From Marasmius tenuissimus (lineage: Eukaryota; Basidiomycota; Agaricomycetes; Agaricales; Marasmiaceae): 64,000 bases of DNA. A program made the position numbers and the translations under genes. The stretch is taken from the NCBI GenBank assembly GCA_029532415.1, contig JAQOTA010000058.1:744001-808000 (forward strand), written 5' to 3'. The stretch's first letter is position 1; every line of letters begins with the position of its first letter. Positions 1-10,700 of this stretch are shown piece after piece. The notes beneath the pieces are model-generated. The model saw only the letters and a list, made by a program, of their open reading frames with translations. It was not told where the DNA came from and ran no database searches.

Positions 1-1821
1 TCACGCACAGGCGCCAGACTATCCAGTACATCAGCCTCCTCTGATAAATTCAAGGTCGTTGTTGTTGGAGCCGGTATGTACCATCGAATGATGTGCATTC
101 ATCATTCAAGTACATGGTCTAAATGACATGCATCTTGTAGGTAGCGGTGGGCTTGCCGTGGCAAATCAAATCTATGACAGATTCCAGGCAGCTGGAAAGT
201 CACTGAATCATGGAGACATCGCGATTGTGGATTCTGCCGAATTCCACTACTATCAGGTGCGTGTTGATGCCTGAATTGAGACGATGTCGACCGAACTAAC
301 TCGGTATCGTTCCTCAGCCGGGATGGTACGTCTCTTAGACCCCTTCGAGTCCAGTCCTTGACTTGCTCGACTGTCAGGACCCTGGTTGGTTCTGGACTGA
401 GTGCAAAAACCGATACCCGCCGCCCGTTGGCTTCTTTGATACCCAAACACATTAAACACATCCCGGAGAACGTAAAAACCTTCACCCCCGAGAAGTCTTC
501 CATTACTACAGCCACGGGTCGTACCCTCTCGTACGACGCTCTCGTCGTGGCTACTGGTATGCAGATTAACTGGAACGCGATCCCCGGGCTCACCGAAGCA
601 CTTGTGGACTCGTCGTCGGGAGTTTCTTCCATCTATTCTTACGACACATGCGACAAAGTATGGAGTGACATCGAGAGTCTGAGGTCAGGGAATGCGATAT
701 TTACGCAGCCAGCTGGGGTGGTAAAATGCGCTGGAGGTGAGTCTCGACTGTTCCTAGGCTCTTTCCGTTAACTAACTCGTATCGCAGCCCCCCAGAAGAT
801 TATGTGGATGGCCTGGGACCGATTCCGAAAAACTGGTCGCGGCGAGAATATAAAAATAGACTTCTATACTGGGATGCCAACAATGTTTAGCGTGAAGAAG
901 TACTCGGAAGTTCTCGATGCTCTACGCGTCAAACGGGACGTCGGTGGACACTTCCAGCACAACTTGGTCAAGGTCGACTCCTCAAACCATAAAGCCACCT
1001 TCAAAAAACAAGACGGGTCTACTACGGACGTCGATTATACCACGCTTCACGTCACACCACCAATGGGACCCTTGGATTTCATTAAGAACTCACCCATTGT
1101 TGATAGCGCTGGTTGGGTCCAGGTCGACCAGGGAACTATGCAACACGTAAAACCGGAATATAGCAATATCTTTGCACTGGGTGACTGCTCATCACTACCA
1201 ACTTCCAAAACTGCAGCCGCGATCACCGCCCAAGCCCCTGTCCTCACCGAGAACCTGTTTTCTGTCATGGATACCGGCAAAGTTGCCAGTGTGAAGTATG
1301 ACGGGTATACAAGCTGTCCTGTATGTGGCGTTTCTCTATCTGGTGGCGAAACTTTGACCGATCTATGGTTGCTAGCTACTCACGGGCTACGGTGAACTCC
1401 TGTTGGCTGAATTCAAGTACGGACTCGAACCTAAGGAAACGTTTGCGTGGATGAACCAAGCTCAACCTAATCGGTAAGGTGTTCCTCCTTTCCATACGAG
1501 AGATGTTGCTAACTCTTCGGTATAATATTCTCGTAGATTCTTCTATCATCTGAAGAAGGTACCGATTTCTCTCAATTTTAACAGCATGTCTTTTCTGATG
1601 AAATTGTCTGGGAATTCTGTAGGACGTATTTATGCCAGGTGAGTTCTATAGATGATGAGCCGTTTCTGGATGCGACGCTGATGTTTCCTCGTAGCATACT
1701 GGCAATTTATGGTATGCACACTTCAACATGCTACTGTACCTCTAACTGAGACGCGTCTTTTCTTTAGGTCAAGGGAAAGTGGTTTGGAACGAACACAGTC
1801 GTGCGACCGAAGTTTACCTGA
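1..1821 (+). CDS. Sulfide:quinone oxidoreductase, mitochondrial (5' partial)
   Basis: This flavoprotein oxidises hydrogen sulfide at the inner mitochondrial membrane and passes the electrons to ubiquinone. The window opens inside the gene, so the N-terminus and targeting peptide are missing. Exons placed by frame and family are 1-73, 141-256, 318-325, 378-736, 788-1320, 1376-1473, 1537-1558, 1623-1638, 1695-1711 and 1768-1821, giving 431 residues. Visible marks are the FAD-binding VVVVGAGSGGLA start, the HYYQPGWTLVG segment, and the two redox cysteines in VVKCAGAPQKIMW and YDGYTSCP. The GYGELLLAEFKYG stretch and the C-terminus KGKWFGTNTVVRPKFT also match the eukaryotic type. Exon 3 is only 8 nt and three exons near the 3' end are 22, 16 and 17 nt. 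Identity is firm. The short exons rest on restoring the conserved protein and have not been checked against RNA. Confidence 0.93.
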
Positions 1822-2148
1822 ACCGGACACACAAACATCGATCTGTAATGAGATAGAGGTGTATGCTAATCCATCTGGTGTATTATAGTGCTCGTAAACT
1901 TGGTTTTCCCTAATCTATTGAAGGCCTGTTCGACGTGCGTGTGGCCGGCAGGACACAGCACAGAGCCTGTTCAGTGTTCACTGGTGTTCATACTTGTTAT
2001 GGCTTACACGTGATGGCGTGCCAGTCACGTGTCTGTTGTTGTTTGTTGATCGACGCCCGAAAGGACCGACGGCAAACAACGTCTCCCTTTCGTCACAAGC
2101 CGTCACCTTGCGCAATTCGCGCTGCCACACCTTCGCCGCTCGCAACAC
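1822..2148. promoter_or_regulatory. SQR 3' flank and Src1 copy 1 promoter
   Basis: This stretch lies between the SQR stop and the first Src1-like start codon. It contains two CACGTG E-box hexamers at 2007-2012 and 2026-2031, 19 bp apart and about 120-140 bp before the ATG. Open frames here are short and overlap the start of the next gene out of frame. I see no other gene in it. Confidence 0.4.
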
Positions 2149-4951
2149 ATGTCGCGACTTACCGCTGCCCAAGTCATTTCCTTGGGCGAGTATCTCGAAC
2201 CAGATTTCGAACCATCTACCCTTACTATCTCTCAACTCCTCGGTATCTTGGGTTATCACAACATTGTTTATCCAACACCATACTCCAAAGCGAAGTTGGT
2301 CCAAGTCTTCAATGACGAAGTGAAACGAAAGGCATCAAGGCTCAAGAAAGATAGAATCAAGAAAGCAAACAGTATCGCTAGCGATGAAGGAATTACCGAC
2401 GGTATCACTGGCGAGCCTCTGAACAGAAGAAAGGCGGGTTCTGCATCTCATTCTCGTTTCACGGCCGTGCTGATCCTCTTGGAAAATAGAACACAACAAC
2501 GGTTAGGCGATCGTCTCGACGACTTTCAAAGGCTCCGTCAGACGATGAAGACACCTCGCCTGTCCGACCAGACCCCGTACGCTGCAACTGAGTTGTATTT
2601 GCCGTCCTACGTGAAGCTTATCATTTGTACCAGCCCAAACGACGACGATCCTCTGCTCAGCCGAGACTTGGCGGATCCTCAAGGCAAACTGCACGCCCTA
2701 TCGAGCCACCTGTCGCAGAAGAAAGCGAGCCCGAAGAACAAGAACTTCCTGTTAGAAAAGTTGGTAGAACCAAGAAGGCGGTAAGCACACCTTTATGTTG
2801 AATATGGGCACGTAATGAATCGTTTTGCAGTCGGACGTGTCCGGAGAACAGAATCGCCGCGTTTCTCTGGCAGTAAGTCCCTCGCCTTATCCACATTGAA
2901 TATGTGTCAATGCCATCTCTTCACCGACTTCTAGGATGACAGTGGATGGGAGGATAACAACATATTCCAATCTGGCGCTGAATCTTCTTCTCCCGTCAGA
3001 CCTTCGCCTGTACGCACAAAGGCTCGTCGAAGCTCCGCAGCCCCGAGGAAGTCGCGCAAATCGATGTCCGCGCCGCCGCAAGCATCTCCCCCGAAAGACT
3101 ACCACCCGCCTCCGCTCTCTCCTCCCCAGTCCAAGTTCGCGCCGGACATCCCTCCATTCGTAACGCCCGCTTCTAGTCGGAAGTCTGGTCGGTTTAGTCT
3201 TGTGCCTACATCTCCTTCGCCCCCCAAAGTCGCCTCTCCCGTCCAAGTTCCACCTCTGAAGTTTGAAGAGGAAGCTGTTCCTGAAGAGGAAATTCCCGCT
3301 CATCCTTTAGACACTCTAGACGAGGCAAACGAGGAACCGGGGCTCGATGATGCCAATGAAACTCGGGAAGAAGCAGAGAATCAGGAAGATGTTGAAGCAG
3401 ATGAAAACGAAGAGGCGGATATCGACCAGAAGCAGGTCATTGCGATACAGAAACGGATTGCGGAGGGAGGCCGTCCAATTTCTCCAAACGCCGTCGGTGC
3501 TCTATTGGGAGATGAGGTCAAGCCGATGCCACTAATTATACGACTGATCATCTATATCCTCGTGGCTCTCAGCTCTTATGGTGTATACCAACACAAGATC
3601 GAGAGTGCATCCATTGGCTACTGCAACCCAGGCACCAGCACCAACTCTCGTCTGGAAGACCTCAAGTCTCAACGTGCGGCTGTTGAAGCCTGCAATGCTG
3701 AAAATCGCACCCAGCTCTACGCAGATGACCCAGACTCGCCTCCTTGTCCTCCGTTACCGATATTGCCTTTTGCCCACACCTGTACACCTTGCCCTGACCA
3801 CGGTGTGTGCTCGGGCCATGCCGTCGCTTGCGAGAAGCCCTATATTCTCAAATCACCTTTCCCGCTATCCTTCCTGTTGCCACCCCCGACTGACCCCACC
3901 AATGTGAATCTTTCACTTCAGGTTTCTACTTGGAGTCAAGTTCGTCCCGAGGACATGGCATGGAAGATCATTTCCGAGGTCACAGATGGCTTGCCAGGCT
4001 TTGGAAGTGTGGGTGTAGTCCCAACTTGCGTCGAGGATCCGAGAAGGAAGCAGCATATTGGAGCGATTGGTAGAGCAATCGAGAAGACGTTGGCTGCTGA
4101 GCGGGGCCGACGACTTTGTTATATGGAACGGGAGAGGGTGGTTAAAGAAACCGACGGTGGTGAGGCGCGTAGATGGGGTATCCCCGAGGATGAATTGAGG
4201 GGCCGGTTTAGGCCCAATGAGGACCCGAAACAACTTCACTACGACGACAACTTTGAGGACGCGGTCAAGGAACTCACTCAATGGGGTGGTGTACTTCTCG
4301 GTGAAGATTCAGAGTGAGTAGCGGATTTCTGTTACTGAAATCACAAGAGCTGACTGACACTGGGGATGCAGGGGTAAACGGTATCTTGCACACAAGTCTC
4401 CGATGTTGACCTGGGACTGTCAAATGAGGGTCAAGTCCCGCGAAGCTTGGGAAGAATGGCGGATGACTGTTTTCGGTACGATTATTCATCCCAGTTGCAG
4501 GCAGGGCCTGATCAATTCTGTTTCTCAAATAGGCACTCTCGGTCTCGCCACCTTCATCCTTCTTTCACGTTCTCGGCGTGCCAGACGCCAGCTGGATAAT
4601 CAACGAGCTGCTGAACTAGTACAGGTCGCGCTTGACACGCTGCGCCACCAGGAGTTTGCGTATCACGTCGATCCTATCTCTGTTCCCCAACCCTATCTGT
4701 CGTCGGTGCAGTTACGGGACTTGGTTCTCCAGGAAGAGCATAATGTCAAGGAGAGGAAGAGAGTTTGGGAGAAAGTAGAGAGAGTTGTCGAAGGAAACGC
4801 CAATGTAAGGGCTAATGAAGAGGAAGTAAAGGGTGGAGATCAGATGAGAGTCTGGCGATGGGTGGGGGCAACTGGACTGCCCACGGGCACCCCCAATACG
4901 CCGTTGAGACTCCAAAGTGGCTTGCAAACTGAAGACGCTGAAGAATCTTAG
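2149..4951 (+). CDS. Man1/Src1-type inner nuclear membrane protein, tandem copy 1
   Basis: It has the architecture of Heh1/Src1/MAN1 proteins, which anchor chromatin at the inner nuclear membrane and help in nuclear pore surveillance. A helix-extension-helix domain occupies residues 1-60 and is followed by a basic, acidic and Ser/Pro-rich nucleoplasmic linker. Transmembrane segment 1 (LIIRLIIYILVALSSYG) is near residue 384. A Cys-rich luminal domain follows, then a second hydrophobic segment near residue 678 and a C-terminal Man1-Src1p winged-helix region ending in MRVWRWVG. The best model has exons 2149-2466, 2532-2576, 2634-2780, 2831-2872, 2935-4313, 4372-4475 and 4533-4951, which join in frame to 817 residues. 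The first intron (2467-2531) is the weakest junction: the reading frame clearly changes between about 2420 and 2540, by an intron or a frameshift. It is head-to-tail with copy 2. Confidence 0.87.
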
Positions 4952-5603
4952 GCTTCAGTCTAAGATTGGCGAGATGGGGGTGTTATTTTATAGCGATTTT
5001 TATATTTTTTGTTGCGTTCTAGCTCTCCGTCGCGTTTTCCATCTATTGTCGACTACTCGTTTCTATATCACAAGCGACCAAGGTGTCACAGTCGGACAAC
5101 ACCCGCTTGTTCAAGTACTTAGGATATCATTATTTGGGCTCCCGTCTTTGTATCAACATGTCCTAGGATGTATTGTTACTTCCTCCTTCGCTTTGACCGG
5201 TTCCTGTTGTCGTGGGATCATGATACAACATCGTGAAATGCTCAATACATCTGATGGCGGACGCGGGGGTCTCCTGAGTGCTTATTCACGCGAGTCTCTT
5301 CCCACAACTAGTATGGTCCTTGCAACCAACAATCATGTCTCCTTGACTCGTTGACAGCATTACTGCCACATTCCCTATTATTTCGACACGCTTGCTTGGA
5401 AACGGCTTCTCACTATGATTGTTTAGCAGGCTCGGCCCGCAAGACAGGCCTTGCTTGGTGGCTTTGGCAGGCCTGCGACCGTTTTATAGCCACTCGCGCT
5501 GACTCGATCTGTCTCTTCATGGCGATGCCTCTAGTTTCGCATTCAAAAGGCCCATGATTCCCACTGAACATTATTCTCTAGCTCAAATTTCCCCCCGCTC
5601 TCC
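4952..5603. other. Intergenic between the two Src1 copies
   Basis: This 652-bp spacer holds the 3' flank of copy 1 and the promoter of copy 2. Two open frames cross it (about 4917-5354 and 5351-5557) but show no family similarity or coding pattern. Unlike the region upstream of copy 1, I see no CACGTG motif here. Confidence 0.5.
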
Positions 5604-7731
5604 ATGTCGCGTTTCACGGCCTCCCAGATTATCGCCGTGGGTGCATACCTCGAACCAGACTTCGATCCGTCTACACTCACCATCGCTCACATTCTTGGCA
5701 TCCTGAATTACCACAGTATCCCTTACCCGTCATCGTACACCAAACTGGTTTTGGTCCAGCTCTTTAACAAAGAAATCAAAAGGAAAGCCGCAAGATTCAA
5801 GAAGGAGAGGAACAGACGGGCAACTCTTGTCGATGAACCGTCAGGTTCTGACGAAGACGAGGAAGAGGAAACTCTGCAGGCGCGTCGCTCAATATCTGAC
5901 TATTCATTGTCGCCGATCGTTATCTTACAGAGTTCTGCAAGTCCGGTTCATCAAGCACGACCAGAGGAAGGTGGATGGGTGAATAACTTGAATGTCTTCC
6001 AGTCAGGATCAGAGTCGCCCTCTCCCAAGCGACCCAGCAAAGAGACGCCTCGCAGTTCTGTTAAATCGCGCAAATCGACTTCAGCCACACCAAGACTATC
6101 TTTGCCGAGGGAGTATACCAGTCCCCCAAGGTCCACGTCCCAACCGGACATTCCTGATTTCCTTACTCCATACTCCGGAAGAAGAGCCATACAGCCGAGT
6201 CCTCCCACCATCCCACCATCACCACCTATACCAGATCCGTTTACTTCAGTTCAGCCTTTGCAGCCTGATGGAAACCTCATCGGGAACGGCGACCAACCCG
6301 CCGAAATGGGAGCTGACGTGGATAAAACGCACAAGGAACCCTCGAACAGTGCTACAAAACAGATACCGTGGGCTGTTCGCCTCATAATCTACCTGATCGT
6401 CGTCCTGTGTCTCTCCGTTGTCCTCCACTACAAGGCTGAAAGTGCCTCTATTGGATTCTGTGATCCAGGGAGTCGTACCAGCGCTCGCCTTGAAGAACTC
6501 AAGTCTCACCGTGCGGCGGTTGAATCGTGCAACGCCGAAAATCGTACCCATCTCTACGCGAACGACCTCAACTCACCCCCGTGCCCGCTACTACCGATCT
6601 TGCCTTTGTTACACACCTGCACCCCTTGTCCTGAGAACGCTGTGTGTGCTGGTCGTGTTGTCAACTGCGAGAGACCCTATGTCCTCGAACGGTTTTCTCG
6701 TTTCTTTGCACTGCACTCAAAGGAGATGGATGATTCCCTCGAATATTCCACTCAGAGAGGGAGACGTTTCGATGGGATGGTTTGGAGAGTCGTCCACCAC
6801 CTCACGGATGGATGGCCCGGGCTCGGAAGTGTGGGACTAGTACCGAGTTGCGTTGAGGATCCAAGGAAGACAATGTATGTTGCGTCCCTCGCCGAAGCAA
6901 TCGAGAAAACGTTGGCTTTGAGAATGGGAACCCGGTTGTGCTATCCCGAAGTGGCAGGGGCAGGCGAGAAAGATGAAAGTTACGAGGCACTGAAGTGGGG
7001 TATTTCGGTTCGCGAGTTGCAGGAGTGGTTTAGACGCAGCTGGGAGATCCACGATTTTGACGACACTTTCCAGCGAGCCATACGAATGGTTGCTCAGCGG
7101 AGTGACATATTTGTTCGTGAAGATTTGAGGTGAGTGGCTGAAGTACACTTGTGGCGACCGGGAAGTTAAACTAACGTCGAACATGTGGTGTAGGGGTGAA
7201 CAATATCTAGCTCACGAGTCTCCAACTTTTACATGGTATTGTCATATCAGGGTTCGGTCGCGGGAGTTTTGGGAGGATTGGAGATGGACTGTGTCTGGTA
7301 TGATCCTTTCTGTCCATACGGCTTTTTGGCACACTCACCAGCTGCGTATAGGCACACTTTTCCTTATCGCGTGTGTCGTGATAGCACGCCCTGTACATGC
7401 CAGACGCCAAGTCGACGCTCAGCGTACAGCGCGGCTAGTACAGATCGCACTTGATACGCTGCGTCATCAAACGCTCGTGCATATCACAGGCTCGCCCCCT
7501 GTTCCAGAACCTTATCTGTCGTCGACACAGCTGCGGGATTTGGTTCTACAGGGAGAGCATGATATTCAGGAGAGAAAGCGATTATGGAAAAGGGTGGAGA
7601 TAATCGTTGAAGGGAACGCAAACGTGCGAACCACAGAAGAAGAAGTGAATGGTGGCGATCAGATGAGGGTCTGGCGATGGGTTGGGATAATTGGATCCTC
7701 AGCGGAGTCTCCGGGGCGTCACACTCGATGA
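5604..7731 (+). CDS. Man1/Src1-type inner nuclear membrane protein, tandem copy 2
   Basis: This paralogue of the preceding gene has the same domain order in 669 residues. The N-terminal helix-extension-helix starts MSRFTASQIIAVGAYLEPDF, nearly parallel to MSRLTAAQVISLGEYLEPDF in copy 1. A phospho-site-rich linker follows, then transmembrane segment 1 (VRLIIYLIVVLCLSVVL) near residue 255 and the Cys-rich luminal domain with HTCTPCPENAVC. The second hydrophobic segment (GTLFLIACVVIA) is near residue 543, and the winged-helix C-terminal domain follows. Exons are 5604-7129, 7194-7297 and 7352-7731. Both introns sit at the same positions and phases as the last two of copy 1. The upstream introns of copy 1 are absent, since the N-terminal half is one exon. 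The linker is about 150 residues shorter than in copy 1. Either protein could be the functional Src1; neither shows a disabling lesion in the conserved regions. Confidence 0.9.
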
Positions 7732-10700
7732 AGTGCCATAGGACGCTCGGAGAAAAGTTTATCTCGTCAACCATGAAAGGTAACTGGCCCCCTTGAAGTC
7801 CGGTTCAGTTTGCCTGCCATCGCGCCTTTCTCGCTCAAGATTTGCTTATTGTCTTGTCTTCCGCAGCTCCCGAACGACACTCGCTGCATCTACTCGAAAT
7901 AGCATTAACTATTCCAGGACCCTCGATTTCCACGAACATTTTTCAGGTGTATCACTATCTTCCTCTCCGTATCTCGATATAATAAACATACATCAGAAAG
8001 GCTCTCAGCAATTCATCGAACCGTCTACTTGAGATGCCCACTAATTTTTCTATCCCGTAGGACGTCATTCACGTTCGCGTCCAGCGATTGCATTGCATCT
8101 CCTCAAGATCTGGCGTCCTTTACCGTCTACACACGCCCCATATCGCCTATGCTCTTTATCGTCTATACGCCCATGCATAGACCGAATCACATCTTTCCTA
8201 TTGGCCTAGGTTAACCCGCTTATGCGAATCAAGCCGCACTCCAATGCCTACCGTTGTCAAAAAAAAAATTGAGACTGCGGCTAAGACTCTTGCCTTTAGT
8301 CCCTCATTATAATCGTCGTCGCTGAAATCCGATCAATCCTAACTTGCCGTTCAGCTTGAAAGCTGTTTCGTCCGTGTCTCCGTGGGTATCTAGCAGTCTT
8401 CGCTAGTGCTAACCTCTCGCTTACCAACTGTTTTCTCTCGCTGTCAGGATCCTGCGCTCTCGGACTCTTGGAAGGTCAAAACGCACTTACCGCTTGTGGC
8501 TCGTATGGCAACTTTTTTTGGTACGACTTCGTGATTAGGGGCACATCCAGATTTCCCTGCAATTGACAGACGTGGACTCCAATTCGGAGTGACTCAATCG
8601 TATATTTTCCTTTGACATGTTTGCATTTCATAACCATAGGATACGAAGTAAACTCTGGGAGCTTCTCATGGTCGAGCAGGGCGAATGCTTCCTGTGCGCC
8701 CGTACCGAAACCGAAGCTCAAGCCACCTCCGCTACCGACTGAATGTTCAGTCAATTGTCTCAGAAAGGTTGGACTACGAAGCCGATACTCAATGCCACAC
8801 AGTGTGAGTGTGTCGTATTCTCTGGATCTAAGAAGTGGCGCGCCACTTATGTGATGTTATAGTATGTCTCCCACGGGAACTCGACGCTAATTCCACAACT
8901 TATCAATCAGTTCCTCCTGCATCATATCTGGACGGCTGGCGAGCAGACTTTCATCCTCATTCCTGACCTCATGAGTCACTGCAGCGGTAGCCATATGCTT
9001 TCTTGGAGTAACAAACAACCCTGGTGCACGGGTTCCTCTGTTCTGACATCTACATGCACTTGGCGTTCACCGGATTACAGAGCGTGTTAATCCCCGCCTC
9101 ATTCCTTCTGTTTGTTTTGTCGCCTAAAAGTTGACAACAGGCGGCTACAGCCTACAGAGTCGTCTAGAACCCGTCACAACGACAGCGTCAATGGTTCTAA
9201 TTGAATGTCCAAGCAGCAATTATCTCACTTGCCACCCGGTACCGGTACCGTCTCTCTCCAAACACAAACAATCCCCGACAATGATACTGGAACTTACTGG
9301 AAACAGCAGTCTGACAACTTGTTGGACGGCTGCACAGCTGGAGCTATTAGCTGCTAACTCATACCAGGGGTTCGGAGCTCGTAGCCCATTTAGGACTCGG
9401 ATAGCATCATGACTGCTCACCGTTGTCGGACCTCGTCCCGCACTCTGCGCTAATTTTACAGAGATTCGGAAAGACTAGCGTTCCCGGATAGTATCTGGAA
9501 GGGTTTGTGCTCGAGGTGGCCGATGGCATGCGTTCCCCACCTTGGGCTCTCGCTGGCTGATTGATCTTGGGACCGTTCACACTCGGGACTTGTAAGTTGT
9601 AGCCCTGAACTCTTGTTCTTGTACAGAGATCATCATGCTCCGTGTCCAATGTCCATCAGCAGTCTTGAAGAAGATGCATACGGGGTAAGCCAGGAAACAT
9701 AAGTACATACTACGCATCCCAATGGCCGTCAGCCGGCGCTACAAATTTCCCGTATCGTCTTTCTGGCAGCTCGGCGAAATTGACTGTGGCTAACTAAGTT
9801 TCCGTTCACTGACAGACTCCACAAGCTCTCCTGGACTCCCCGTTAGCTTTTGCGCGGCATCTTCCGGAACAGGAACTCGGGAGCCTGGAAGAAAATTAGA
9901 ACTGAATAGTCCTTCCTACTTGGACAGGTTTTGACAAGTGGTGTTGGCAAGAGCATTGGGCAAAATAGCAGAAAATATCATGAGCGTCACAACTCATCAT
10001 GGGAATCCGGGTGTCGGGCCGAGGACGAGGCAGGGCAACATCGGAGGCTGGAGGCTAGCCCTTTCGCTCTCGCTGTAACACGTTTCTTGTTCCGCGGGAT
10101 TAGGTGAATGCCACTGCCAGAAGTGTTAATCACAAATCAGTCAACCCGGGGGCGTGGGACCTGGGTATGGGTGTTCATTTTGATTCATCCTTTGACTTGA
10201 TTCATCAACTTTCTTTTTTTGTAGATAGGGTGACTCGTGTGGGCTGGGCGAGGGAGCGAGCTAGGGTCATTCTATTTGGTTTAGCTCCCGGCTGGCGACG
10301 CAGCCTCTTTCCCCTTCGTCCCGCCTCTACCTAAGCTAGTGTGTCCCAGTAGTCTACGCCTGTGGGCGGCCAATATTCGAAGGTGATGATTGTCTATGTT
10401 GACCCTGGACTCCAGCCACTGTTTTCAGGACATTGAATCGTCATTAGACTCTATAAGTATAACTAATTCAGTCCCTCCTTGACAGCGCAGCTCTAACACG
10501 CGAATACACATCCCGTTTGCCAGAATCTCTATAAGTAACACGACGGTACTGTGGGAGCGACAGAAAATTGAGGGAGACTAAAATCAAGATGAATACTTAA
10601 GGAGTGTTTCTGACGCTAGGACACACACGTTCACATTGAACATTCAGCATGACGTCTCTATGCTCACTAAATAGGGCGTGCTTGAGCATTGTCACGGCAC

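Noticed and set aside
8476..8754. A 92-codon minus-strand frame with Gly-rich start
   Set aside because: It begins at TTG, has no recognisable family, and flanking sequence does not extend it through plausible introns.
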